The notes under the pieces were generated by a model. The model saw nothing but the letters and a program-made list of their open reading frames with translations. It was not told where the DNA came from and ran no database searches. From Euphorbia lathyris (taxonomy: Eukaryota; Streptophyta; Magnoliopsida; Malpighiales; Euphorbiaceae), in assembly GCF_963576675.1 (NCBI RefSeq), contig NC_088915.1:89289501-89353500 (forward strand): DNA of 64,000 nt, in the 5' to 3' direction. Below, in pieces: positions 11,293 to 22,300 of the stretch (positions are counted from its first letter, which is position 1; each line of letters begins with the position of its first letter). A program made the translations under genes and the position numbers.

Positions 11293-12901
11293 TGATGTGG
11301 ATTCCGCGAAGAACCCTCACTATGGGATAAGTGTACCCCGTTGTTATCAAGTAATAAATTTCTGGTTAAGTCCAGGTTATCATCCACAGGATTTATTTAT
11401 GCAAGTATCGAGCTACTCGGTCTCGGATGTTATCTAGGCTTAGGGGGTTTTGAGTTGGTTTTGCTAAGTTAATCTACTCCTAGGTTGAATTATACTATTC
11501 CTAGCTAAGTTATCTGATTCTAACTAAGTTATTCTACGCCTAATTAAGTTACTCTACCCCTAATTAAGTTAAACTACTCCTAAGTGATCTTTTACCAATG
11601 CAATTAACCGAAGAAACATTAAGGGATACGATGATAATGAAAATAGATTGTTTAAGCAATTGGATTAAAACCTAAGTCACTTGTGTCCGAGGCGATTAAC
11701 CCGACCTATCCTCCTAAAGTCCCTAGTCCGTGATTCCCTTGTAAGGCCGAAACTAGCTCTAAGGCTCAGTAATTTGGGCTTAATCTTCTATAGGGTCGTC
11801 AATCCTATAGGCACTGACTAGGTCAGATTCAGCTCGTAATATGTGCCAACTTAATTTTGGGATTATCGAATGAGTTAAACCAATCAGACAAAGCGTAAGA
11901 CAAAGATTAAAGCATTAAAACAATTGAATGAACAAGAACTATAATATATATCAAAGATGGAAAATATTGTCACGAAGTTACAATAAGCCTAGAATTCATA
12001 ACATGTATCAGAGGCTAGACAGAATGTAAAAGAAGAAAAATCCTTTTCAGGGAACCTGTCTACCAATGCAGGCGTCTTTCTAGGACTTAAGGATGGAGCT
12101 TGAGCAATCCTCGGTGAACGGAGCTTCGGAGGTGTCTTCAATGGAGGTTTGAAGGATATGGAGGAGGTGGAGAGGTTTTCTCAAGATGAAAAGCTAAGAA
12201 AATTACAAAGATAAAAGATGTTCAATTTACATTGGAAAAACTCTATTTATAGGCGTGGCTCGGCCCTTTTTTTGACCTATTTTCGTGTCCTTATTGGTAT
12301 AGGAAGTCATGGGGTCCATCGTGGCTTTGTGGGGGCGGAATTGGTCTTTTTGACCAATTCCCGCAGGTCTGCTCGCCGAGCAGGGCGAGCTGCTCGGCGA
12401 GCAGGGCTACTCGCGACGAGCAGCCCCCTGCTCGGCGAGTAGGCCTCCAGGGGCCTGCTCGGTGAGCAGGCATGGCCCACGGAGGCCCGCTCGTCGAGCG
12501 TTTTCGCTCGGCATGTCCTTGATGCTTGCCGAATGTCGTCGATACCCTTTTTTGCCCGAACTTACACCTACGCACGTGCAGAAACTCCAGATAACATTAG
12601 TCCAAAAGCTAAATTGATCCGTCAATCGCTTATTTTGAGCAAACGCTTCGTTTAGTGCGACTTTTGACGGACCAATTAGCTTCAAAAGATAATGGAATTA
12701 TACTATGCATGCTATTTTGGCCGTAATTGCCTAGATTGGTCATAAAACGAGCCTAAACAACGAAAAATAAATAAAACGTTTCCAATTCCTAACTAACTCA
12801 TACAAAAGCATTTAAATACGAGAAATGCTCGCTTATTAACTAAATAATGCTAAAACCCGTCCAAAAACCGTACCCAAAGATAGGGGTTTTTACCCCTATC
12901 A
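11293..12901 (-). repeat. 3' LTR of the nested gypsy element
   Basis: 1609 bp on the left side. It contains a GC-rich block at about 12366-12475 with repeated GCTCGGCGAGCAGG-type palindromes. Its first 39 bases do not match the partner LTR, although both begin TGATG. Confidence 0.9.
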
Positions 12902-12912
12902 AACCTCCTCGC
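12902..12912 (-). other. Polypurine tract of the nested gypsy element
   Basis: On - the bases next to the 3' LTR read GCGAGGAGGTT, purine-rich and in the right place for second-strand priming. Confidence 0.65.
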
Positions 12913-15004
12913 ACTTAAAACTTTACTTGTCCCCAAGTAAACTAAAAACTAAACCCGTCATCACAAGCAAGCTAGAAAACCTCCCGGTTTGACTAGGTGC
13001 TTGACACAATTTCGAGCATTTGTAATTACATGCATTCGGAAATACAAAGTAGAGACACAATATCCAAAAGCCGCATTTCAATTATCATAGGTCATAGTTT
13101 TAAGCAAAAGGACACATGTTTAATTAAACGAGTTTAAGGGGATCGCTAAGTAAAACACCTCACCGTAGGTAGTTCACTCATTTCACACAATTTTGGTGGC
13201 TAAAGTGTTTACTCTCGGCTTATGTTCTTGCTTAGGATTACGTTGATTTTGCACGTTCATCCGAGTTTCTCTACTATGCTATATGATTCCGATCATATCA
13301 AAAACAGCCTCTAATCGGGGTTGTAATGTGGTTAGAGGGTTAAAGGTACAACAAGGGTTAATAGTTCTAGCGCTACAAAAACAAAGTTTAAATGGATTTA
13401 GCAAATATGAAGTGACTGAGCTTTTTATTCATCCCTTATTTATTTATTTTCTTTTTGGGATGTTTTCTTGAGACGTTTTTTATTTAAGAACTGGGGAATG
13501 AAGTTCTTCCCTTTTGTTCGTCTCTTTTCTTTTCTTTTCTTTTTCTGTTTTTCTCTTTTTTCTTTTTGGGATAGTGATGCTCATTCACTTCTTAGCCTTT
13601 TGGCTTGCTACTGTAATGCCATAAACAAAGATAAAGCGCTAGAAGAAAACAAAGGCTCAATTTGAGCTTTGCAAGAATTTTGGGTTAAGTAGCAAACCAA
13701 GTTGTGGTTTGCAAAAATAGGTTAGAACGAAAGAAAAATCTATAAACTACAAAAATATAGGCTCAAGGGGGCTTCCTAGAGTGGATGAAAAAGAAAAAAA
13801 TAAGGTAAAGAAAAGGGTTAATTCTAATGAGGCTGATTCATCGTTTATCATCTCAAATCATTGCATGTAGGTTCAACACAGTATTAGGTGCAAAATCTGT
13901 AATCTTCCACAAGTCAAAGCATTCACACAAAAAAATGTCAAGAAAAAGAGCTTTTTGATGTTCGCTCTTAGGCTCAAATTCAACTCACAATTCTTTGGGT
14001 TTCAATTTTGTGTTTACTAGTTCTCCCCAAACTCAAGTTTAACATCACATGACTTCAATTCTTAAGTTATCTACCTAAGTAATGATTTTAGCATTTCTTC
14101 AAAAGTATGGTCTAAATGCAAACTTTAGCTCATGCTTTTACAGATACAAGGATTGTGTCCTACACCTAAACTAGTTGTCATGCAATCTTAGATTCAGTTC
14201 TCAGCCCTTAAGGACAAATAACGAAGTTTAGATTCGAAGAAGGTTCACGGTTTTAGGTCCTAAACATGCAAAACCTAAATAAAACCCGAAAAATGCAAAA
14301 CTAAACTAGACACGATGCAACAAAAATTTAAAAATTATACAATTTTTTTGTAAGTTTGTCTACCCCTCATCCTCACACTAAAAATATGCAATAAGTTCCA
14401 ACATTGCATCACAAACCATAAAGTACAAGTGCAAAAAGTTAGGGTGGAGAAGAAAACTTACGGATTTTATCGCAATCGCCAAAAATTTGATGATTTGCGG
14501 TGCCAATTTTTTTATTATTATTATTTTTCAGCTCTGCGCCCAGCGGCGGGCTGGGCGCAGTGCCTAGCGGCGTGCTGGGCGCAGTGCCCAGCGGCGGGCT
14601 GGGCGCCAGCGCCGAGCTGGGCGGCAGTGTCCAGCTCGCCCGAGCTGGAGTGCCCAGCTCGGCGAGCTGGGCCTCCTGGGGCCAAAAAAATATATATTTT
14701 TTTTAATTTTATTTTAAACCTGAACACTTAAAAAAAATAAAATAAAATAAAATAAAATAAAACTAAACAACTAAAAAAAATATTTATTTATTTATTTATT
14801 TTATTATTTATTATTTATTTACTTATTTATTTATTTATTTTTTTACGAACACTTTAAAAAACACGTAAAAGAAAACTAAAAAGACTAAACTAAAAGATCA
14901 ATGTATAATCTAAATAAAATAAACCTGAAAAGTTTTATTAAAACTTGGGTTGCCTCCCAAGAAGCGCTACGTTATAGTCGGTGAGCTCGACATAGAATTC
15001 CCGC
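12913..15004. other. Non-coding interior of the gypsy element with GC-rich and AT-rich tandem repeats
   Basis: No protein domain was recognised. Two structures stand out. 14527-14684 is a GC-rich tandem block built on GCCCAGCGGCGGGCTGGGCG and CAGCTCGGCGAGCTGGG. Immediately after it, about 14727-14850, lies an (AAAAT)n tract followed by (ATTT)n. A pyrimidine-rich stretch lies near 13500-13570. ORFs over the GC block are artefacts of its repeats. Confidence 0.6.
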
Positions 15005-15093
15005 CTAGGTGTATGCTTCTACTCGCGTTAGGAACTCGAACTCCTTAACAAATAACCCGTACCTACAAAACGGATTAAGAGCCTCTAATAAGT

Positions 15094-15966
15094 TTAATGA
15101 AAGCAGGAGGTCGAATTTAAACATATTATGAAAAAGTTTGGTTTGCTCCCTTTTGGATTCTCTTGGTAGGTCGAAGAGAATGAAAACTTCTGAACAAGGA
15201 GTAAATCCAACTTTTCTAACTTTTGAGGAAAAGGTAGTTGATATACACAAGCTTCGATTTGATCATTTATTTCTATCACATGATTTAGAATTTCAGATTT
15301 TGAACCGGGGTTGCTTATCGCTTCCGGTTCTTCACTTACCTCGAGTGATGCATGTGATAGTGGACTTGGTTCTACCTTTTTATCATTCCTCAAAGAGATG
15401 GTTTGAGCTGATTCCCTTTGTTGGATTTCTATGTTTTCCTTTATGCCTGGGAGAGCATCTCGGGATTGCTCTTGCATCTCATGGTTTATTTGAGCCAATT
15501 GGTTGCTCAAGTCCTTGCAAACCTCCTGGTTGATTGTAAGTCGGGCTGATATTCCTTTCAAAAGGGATAACACCTCATCTCGTGAGCTAGAGGGTTGTGG
15601 AGGAACTTGGCTTGCTTGTTCGTAAGGGAACATTCCCAATCCATTTTCCATGTGCTCATTAACAAACCTATTTGGAGGCCTCAACATGTTAGGGTTCCCG
15701 TAGGACAAATTTGAGTGTTGAGGTCTCCTCCAATCACTACCATAAAAGCTGTAAGAATTGGGGTTAGAATTATACCTTTGGTGATCACCCATAAAACTTA
15801 CACTTTCATTGGTGTTGAGGCTCAGTTTCGCCATCAAGATATCCATTTTCTCATTTAAGTCGGCCATGGAGGGATTGGGAGCCTCATTCTCCAGGGCATG
15901 AATGTATTGTCTTGATGGGATAGTAAACTTTTGAGCTTGCCACTCGACTTTTTCTTGCCAATTCAT
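15094..15966 (-). CDS. Gag-like protein of the nested gypsy element
   Basis: An intact 290-codon frame just downstream of the primer site. It starts MNWQEKVEWQAQKF and includes MADLNEKMDILMAKLSL, an Asn/Tyr/Pro-rich middle and a Gln-rich coiled stretch (LSNQLAQINHEMQEQ). It resembles the N-terminal gag-side region of Athila/Tat-type gypsy elements and their large non-autonomous derivatives. No zinc knuckle and no protease were seen. On - the sequence after it carries the GCGCTTCTTGGGAGGCAACC motif common in these elements (about 14950-14970). It may be translated or may only be a packaging relic. The 131-codon ORF on + over the same bases is a shadow. Confidence 0.6.
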   Translation of the reverse strand: MNWQEKVEWQAQKFTIPSRQYIHALENEAPNPSMADLNEKMDILMAKLSLNTNESVSFMGDHQRYNSNPNSYSFYGSDWRRPQHSNLSYGNPNMLRPPNRFVNEHMENGLGMFPYEQASQVPPQPSSSRDEVLSLLKGISARLTINQEVCKDLSNQLAQINHEMQEQSRDALPGIKENIEIQQRESAQTISLRNDKKVEPSPLSHASLEVSEEPEAISNPGSKSEILNHVIEINDQIEACVYQLPFPQKLEKLDLLLVQKFSFSSTYQENPKGSKPNFFIICLNSTSCFH

Positions 15967-16160
15967 TGATCATAGAATGCTGAGAAAAAGTGAAGTTCTA
16001 GCACAAAAGTTGATAAGTAACAGTATACAGATATGAACAAGTATAGAAAAGTATAAAGAAATCATATGTCAACAAGTATAGACGATATAAACAAAGATAT
16101 TCACAAAGGAATGCCTAAACTAACAAATTGACCTTTGGTTCGATATTGCAGAAGAAATAA

Positions 16161-16179
16161 ATCCCCGGCAACGGCGCCA
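16161..16179 (-). other. Primer-binding site, tRNA-Asp type
   Basis: On - this reads TGGCGCCGTTGCCGGGGAT, complementary to the 3' end of plant tRNA-Asp and typical of Athila/Tat elements. Six bases separate it from the 5' LTR end at 16186. Confidence 0.9.
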
Positions 16180-16185
16180 AAAACT

Positions 16186-17803
16186 TGATGCGTCCTCACC
16201 TAGTCTGAGATGAGAACTCACTAAGGGATAAGTGTACCCCGTCGTTATCAAGTAATAAATTTCTGGTTAAGTCCAGGTTATCGTCCACAGGATTTATTTC
16301 TGCAAGTATCGAGCTACTCGGTCTCGGATGTTATCTAGGCTTAGGGGGTTTTGAGTTGGTTTTGCTAAGTTAATCTACTCCTAGGTTGAATTATACTATT
16401 CCTAGCTAAGTTATCTGATTCTAACTAAGTTATTCTACGCCTAATTAAGTTACTCTACCCCTAATTAAGTTAAACTACTCCTAAGTGATCTTTTACCAAT
16501 GCAATTAACCGAAGAAACATTAAGGGATACGATGATAATGAAAATAGATTGTTTAAGCAATTGGATTAAAACCTAAGTCACTTGTGTCCGTGGCGATTAA
16601 CCCGACCTATCCTCCTAAAGTCCCTAGTTCGTGATTCCCTTGTAAGGTCGAAACTAGCTCTAAGGCTCAGTAATTTGGGTTTAATCTTCTATAGGGTCAT
16701 CAATCCTATAGGCACTGACTAGGTCAGATTCAGCTCGCAATATGTTCCAACTTAATTTTGGGATTATCGAATGAGTTAAACCAATCAGACAAAGCATAAG
16801 ACAAAGATTAAAGCATTAAAACAATTGAATGAACAAGAACTATAATATATATCAAAGATGGAAAATATTGTCACGAAGTTACAATAAGCCTAGAATTCAT
16901 AACATGTATCAGAGGCTAGACAGAATGTAAAAGAAGAAAAATCCCTTTCAGGGAACTTGTCTACCAATGCAGGCGTCTTTCTAGGACTTAAGGATGGAGC
17001 TTGAGCAATCCTCTGTGAACGGAGCTTCGGAGGTGTCTTCAATAGAGGTTTGAAGGATATGGAGGAGGTGGAGAGGATTTCTCAAGATGAAAAGCTAAGA
17101 AAATTACAAAGATAAAAGATGTTCAATTTACATTGGAAAAACTCTATTTATAGGCGTGGCTCGGCCCTCTTTTTGACCTATTTTCGTGTCCTTATTGGTG
17201 TAGGAAGTCGTGGGGTCCATCGTGGCTTCGTGGGGGCGGAATTGGTCTTTTTGACCAATTCCCGCAGGTCTGCTCGCCGAGCAGGGCGAGCTGCTCGGCG
17301 AGCAGGGCTACTCGCGACGAGCAGCCCCCTGCTCGGCGAGCAGGCCTCCAGGGGCCTGCTCCGCGAGCAGGCATGGCCCACGGAGGTCCGCTCATCGAGC
17401 GTTTTCGCCCGACATGTCCTTGATGCTTGCCGAATTTCATCGATGCCCTTTTTTGCCCGAACTTACACCTGCGCACGTACAGAAACTCCAGATAACATTA
17501 GTCCAAAAGCTAAATTGATCCGTCAATCGCTTATTTTGAGCAAACGCTTCGTTTGGTGCGACTTTTGACGGACCAATTAGCTTCAAAAGATAATGGAATT
17601 ATACTATGCATGCTATTTTGGCCGTAATTGCCTAGATTGGTCATAAAACGAGCCTGAACAACGAAAAATAAATAAAACGTTTCCAATTCCTAACTAACTC
17701 ACACAAAAGCATTTAAATGCGAGAAATGCTCGCTTATTAACTAAATAATGCTAAAACCCGTCCAAAAACCGTACCCAAAGATAGGGGTTTTTGACCCCTA
17801 TCA
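16186..17803 (-). repeat. 5' LTR of the nested gypsy element
   Basis: 1618 bp. It carries the same GC-rich palindromic block (about 17267-17372) as the other LTR. The first 47 bases (TGATGCGTCCTCACC onward) differ from the partner's 39. Confidence 0.9.
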
Positions 17804-18823
17804 CTTCCTCCTCTCAGGCTGAACTGTCTCAGGTGACTCAGCATGAGCCTCAACATCTTTTGCAGGCTCAGTTTCAAGCTCAATTTCTGGTTGCTCAGCT
17901 TCTTCATCTTCCTCATCATCTCCAGCTCCTTCATATCCCTTCAAGGGTTGATTGTACAACAGTCCATCCAGTAGAACTGCAGTGATTTCACTTCCCAATG
18001 TACTTGTTTCATTCACCGTCTCTATTTGCTTGTCCTGTATAATTTTTGTAATGAGAGAGCCCAAGTGGAGTTTCTTACCACTTCGTTGAAACGCTCCAAC
18101 TAGAAAGACGGGAAGATTGAACGGAGTGTAGGTCAACATGTGCCAGATGAAGCACTGTTCAAAGTTTGATGCGGATGAAGCTGAGCTGAGTTTGGGGAAG
18201 ATAAAGTTGGTCAGCATGTAGTGGACCATCTTTTGTTCTTTACCCATATAGGTGCTGGGTATTTCACCCTTATGATCCTTGGGTTTACAGAACCCTTTAA
18301 GCTTCTCAGTTGTGTCTTTTGGCACTTTCTCCTTTGTCATTCTAAATTGAATTCCTTCGTCCGGTAAATCTAGTAAGGTGGCTAGATAGGTAGGGGTTAC
18401 GATGATTTTCTGACCTTTAACTGTGGTCTCCAAATAGTCAGAGTCATCAGCATCAACACGTAGATTCGAGTAGAATTCCCATACTAACCTGGGATAGGTT
18501 GTTCCTGAAAGAGAGAAGAGACCTTTCCACTTGTTCTTCTCGATCCATTCACATAATGGTTTCTCAGACGAGACAAAACTTGGAGAAAACCATCGGCATT
18601 TTAACACCTCCAGATTGTTGACCTTTGAGTGTACTTTGACCATTTTCCTTTTTATTTCCGTCAAAGGACCCGCGTGGTCAGTGGATTTGTCTGTGGTTTG
18701 AGTTTTAGGGGTTTTGTTTTTGCCGGGAGCCATTTTTGAAGGTTTTGAGGTTTTTAGGGAGAGAGAGAAGTTCGATGTCAGGAGTTTACAAATGTAAGGA
18801 GTGAAGAGTGGGGATTCGTCCAC
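17804..18823 (-). pseudogene. Env-like reading frame of the copia element, N-terminal part
   Basis: 340 open codons up to the gypsy target site. The likely start is MAPGKNKTP at 18733, because the upstream methionine gives an odd hydrophobic leader; the open frame starts at 18823. It encodes a soluble-looking region with WFSPSF, KWKGLF, YPRLVWEFYSNL and a long segment ending FQRSGKKLHLGSLI, then an acidic tail. This matches the family of frames found downstream of pol in Sireviruses and some Athila-like elements, related to the retrotransposon-type domains often mis-annotated in plant genomes. The insertion at 17804-17808 separates it from its continuation at 11287. Role unknown. Confidence 0.75.
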
Positions 18824-19340
18824 TTTTTATAAAGATTTACGGCGGCCCTTATTCATTAACTAGCCGTTTTACCTAGGGACGTTCAACCGACAAAAATTCT
18901 GTCATTTATGACATCTTCGGCGCATGAGATTTGCCATTAATGTGCGTCTTCCCAAGGTGCCAGAGGTTACACGTGTATGTTCATTTTACGCGAGTGGATT
19001 TTTACTTGGTTTTGCTAGAATTCGAAGCATTCACGATATTGAGTGCCTAACTTTTGTGAGGATAATTTCTCTATCTCTAATTAACTCAACATACGTTACT
19101 CACTCAGGATGTGTATTTACTCAACATAGAGTGATTACTCAATATGTTTATCTACTCAGCATAGGATGTTTACTCAGCTTTTATGCCTACTCAGTATCAT
19201 CACTCAATATATATGTCAATTCAGCATAGGGTGGCTTTTTCATTTTCAAATTTAGTAAGGAGTAGATATTTTACTCAATATGGAATTTGCACAATCATTC
19301 AAAGTTCCACTCATATGGCAATTATTCAATACAGATTTAG
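18824..19340. repeat. Spacer between pol and env-like gene with repeated ACTCAGCATA motifs
   Basis: About 500 bp containing roughly ten loosely spaced copies of TACTCAGCATAG-like words (for example near 19080-19260). A related word also occurs in the LTRs (ATGCTGAGTAAATAAA). The ORF on + is fortuitous. It may carry cis signals for expression of the downstream frame; that is inference. Confidence 0.45.
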
Positions 19341-22300
19341 TTAGAGTGGATTTGACATACCAATTGCTTCCCTTAGTGTGTTGAATTGTTCTCGTGCCAA
19401 GGGCTTTGTGAAGATATCTGCAAGCTGATCATTTGTTGGCACATAGGTTAGCTTGATCTCATCTTTTAGTACATGATCTCTGATGAAGTGATGCCTTATG
19501 CTAACATGCTCCATCCTGCTGTGTTGGACTGGGTTCTTTGATAGATCAATGGCACTTTTATTGTCATATTTGATCTCTATTGTCTTTGTTTTGACACCAT
19601 AATCCTCAAGCTGTTGCTTTATCCATAGGACTTGAGCAACACAGCTTCCAGCAGCCACGTACTCAGCTTCAGTTATAGATAGGGCTACGAATGATTGCTT
19701 CTTACTGAACCAAGATACTAGACAGCTTCCGAGAAAATGACATCCTCCCGAAGTACTCTTCCATTCTAGCTTATCTCGTCCATAGTCAGCATCAGTGTAT
19801 CCAATGAGTGTGAAGTCATTTGAAGTTGGATACCATAGACCTGCATCAACTGAGCTTTGCAAGTATCTAAAAATTATTTTTACAGCAGTTAGATGAGATT
19901 CCCTGGGGTCAGCTTGATATCTAGCACAATAGCATACTGAGTACTGAATATCAGGTCTACTAGTAGTGAGATAGAGTAAAGAACCTATCATACCTCGATA
20001 GAGTTTATTATCAACTGACTTACTCTTCTCATCCTTGCATAGGACAGTATCAATACCCATGGGGGTTGATATTGGCTTACAATCTACCATGTTGAATTTC
20101 TTTAACATTTCCCTGGTATACTTAGACTGACTTATAAAGATGCCATTCTTACCTTGTCTGATTTGAAGTCCAAGGAAAAAGTTGAGTTCACCCATCATGG
20201 ACATTTCGAACTCAGTTTGCATCTGCTGGCTAAATTCTTTGCACAAAGATTCGTCAGTAGCACCAAATATTATATCATCTACGTATATTTGTGCAAGTAG
20301 GGTATGTTTACCCTTTTTCTTAATAAACAAGGTTGTGTCAGCTTTTCCCCTGACATAGTTCCTGGTCAGCAGGAAGTTGGTCAACCTTTCATACCAAGCT
20401 CTTGGAGCTTGCTTTAGGCCGTACAGGGCCTTTTTGAGTTTATAAACGTGGTTTGGAAATTTTGGATCTTCAAACCCAGGAGGTTGATTAACATATACCT
20501 CTTCGTTTATAAACCCATTAAGAAACGCACTTTTTACATCCATTTGGTATAGTTTAAAATTCATGTAACTGGCATAGGCACACAATATACGTATAACTTC
20601 TAATCTAGCAACATGAGCAAATTTTTCTCCATAGTTTATACCCTCTTGCTGACTATAGCCTTGGGCTACAAGTCGAGCTTTATTTCTAATCACATTTCCA
20701 TACTCATCTAGCTTATTTCTAAAGACCCACTTGGTTCCTATGGGCTTTTTATCCCTAGGTTTAGGTACTAAATCCCATACCTCATTTCTGGTGAATTGGT
20801 TAAGCTCTTCTTGCATAGCATTGATCCAATATTCATCTTGCTCAGCATCAGCAAAGTTCTTTGGCTCATGTATTGAGACGAATGCAACATTGCTGAGGTA
20901 TTTTCTAAGCTGATCTCTGGTCATTAATTTGTTGTTGGCGGCATCAAGAATGGCTTGTTCTGTATGTCCTCTTGGGATCTTTATTTCCTTGGGCAGTGTT
21001 GAGTCGTTTGGAAGAGGTGTTTCTACAATCTCTACAGGAATGGATTGGTCAGCAAATGATATTTCAATTTCTTGCTTACCTTGGGTCAGCTCCTGTATAG
21101 ATGACCCAGAGGCTTCTAGTTGATCAGCGAAAGCTGAGCCTGGTTCATCTTCTTCAGGCTGAGCTAACTTACCTGTAGGGCCGGTTTCATCGAACTCAAC
21201 ATGTACAGACTCTTCTACAACCTGAGTTCTTTTATTAAATACTCTATATGCTTTACTATTTGTTGAGTACCCTAAAAAGATCGCCTCGTCAGCTTTAGCA
21301 TCAAATTTAGCAAGGTTGTCTTTTGTATTGAGTATAAAACATTTACACCCAAAGGCACGAAAGTATCCAATGTTGGGCTTTCGACCTTTCCAAAGTTCAT
21401 ATGGGGTTTTCTTAAGTATAGGTCTAACTAGAGCCCTATTCAGTATGTAACATGGCGTGTGAACAGCTTCACCCCAGAAGTACTTTGGAAGCCTATTTTC
21501 ACTCAGCATTGTCCTAGCTATTTCGACAATGATTCTATTTTTCCTTTCAACGACCCCATTTTGTTGAGGTGTTCTAGGAGCAGAGAAGTTGTGGTCAATA
21601 CCACTAGTTTCACAGAATTCATCAAACTGTTGGTTTTTGAATTATCCACCATTGTCGGTTCTAATGTGAGCTACTCTTAGGTCTTTGTCATTTTCAAGCT
21701 TTTTAATCAGTGTGGTAAACATCTCAAAAGTTTCATCCTTGCTGCTCAGCAAGATGATCCAAGTGTACCGAGAGAAATCATCTATAATAACCAAGGAGAA
21801 TTTCTTTCCTCCCAAGCTGAGTGGCTGGATAGGTCCGAAAAGATCCAAGTGTAGTAATTTCAATGGTCTTTTGGTTGAGACAATATTTTTGCTATGAAAT
21901 GACTTTTTAGTTTGTTTGCCTTGCTGATAAGCTTTACACAGTTGATCTTTTTCAAACTTTAATTTGGGTAATCCCTCAACTAATTGCTTTCTAGCTAATT
22001 TGGCAAGAAGGTCCATGCTGACATGCCCAAGTCTTCTATGCCATAGCCAGGAGTTGTCCTCTTTAGTCACTAAGCATATGTTTTTAGAAAACTGTTTTTC
22101 CAAGTTTAACATATATACATTTTCTACATGAGGGGCAGTTAAAATCAATTCATTTGTATTTCCCTCGAGTATTTGACACTTAGTATCATCAAATACAACA
22201 TTTCTTCCGCTCTTGCAAAGCTGAGCTACACTCAGCAGATTGTATTTGAGACCTTTAACTAAGGAGACAGACTCAATGGTTGGGTTACCTCCGATAGTAC

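Larger units (their letters stand above)
11293..17803 (-). mobile_element. Non-autonomous Ty3/gypsy element (LARD-like, Athila/Tat type)
   Basis: The LTRs at 11293-12901 and 16186-17803 start TGATG and end CTATCA on +. A perfect 5-bp duplication CTTCC flanks the element (11288-11292, 17804-17808). It reads on -. The primer site is complementary to tRNA-Asp, as in Athila/Tat elements. The 3.3-kb interior has only a gag-like frame; no protease, RT, RNase H or integrase was seen, so it needs proteins from elsewhere. By eye the LTR bodies differ by about 2 percent, but the outermost 40 bp differ strongly. Confidence 0.9.

Noticed and set aside
12218..12685. ORFs in the LTR (and the twin at 17119-17568)
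   Set aside because: Present in both LTRs, produced by the palindromic GC-rich repeat, with no domain.
14429..14731. Overlapping ORFs on both strands over the GC-rich block
   Set aside because: They are open in several frames only because of the tandem GC-rich repeat; no family resemblance.
18924..19229. 101-codon ORF on + between pol and env-like gene
   Set aside because: Opposite strand to the element and built on the repeated ACTCAGCATA words.
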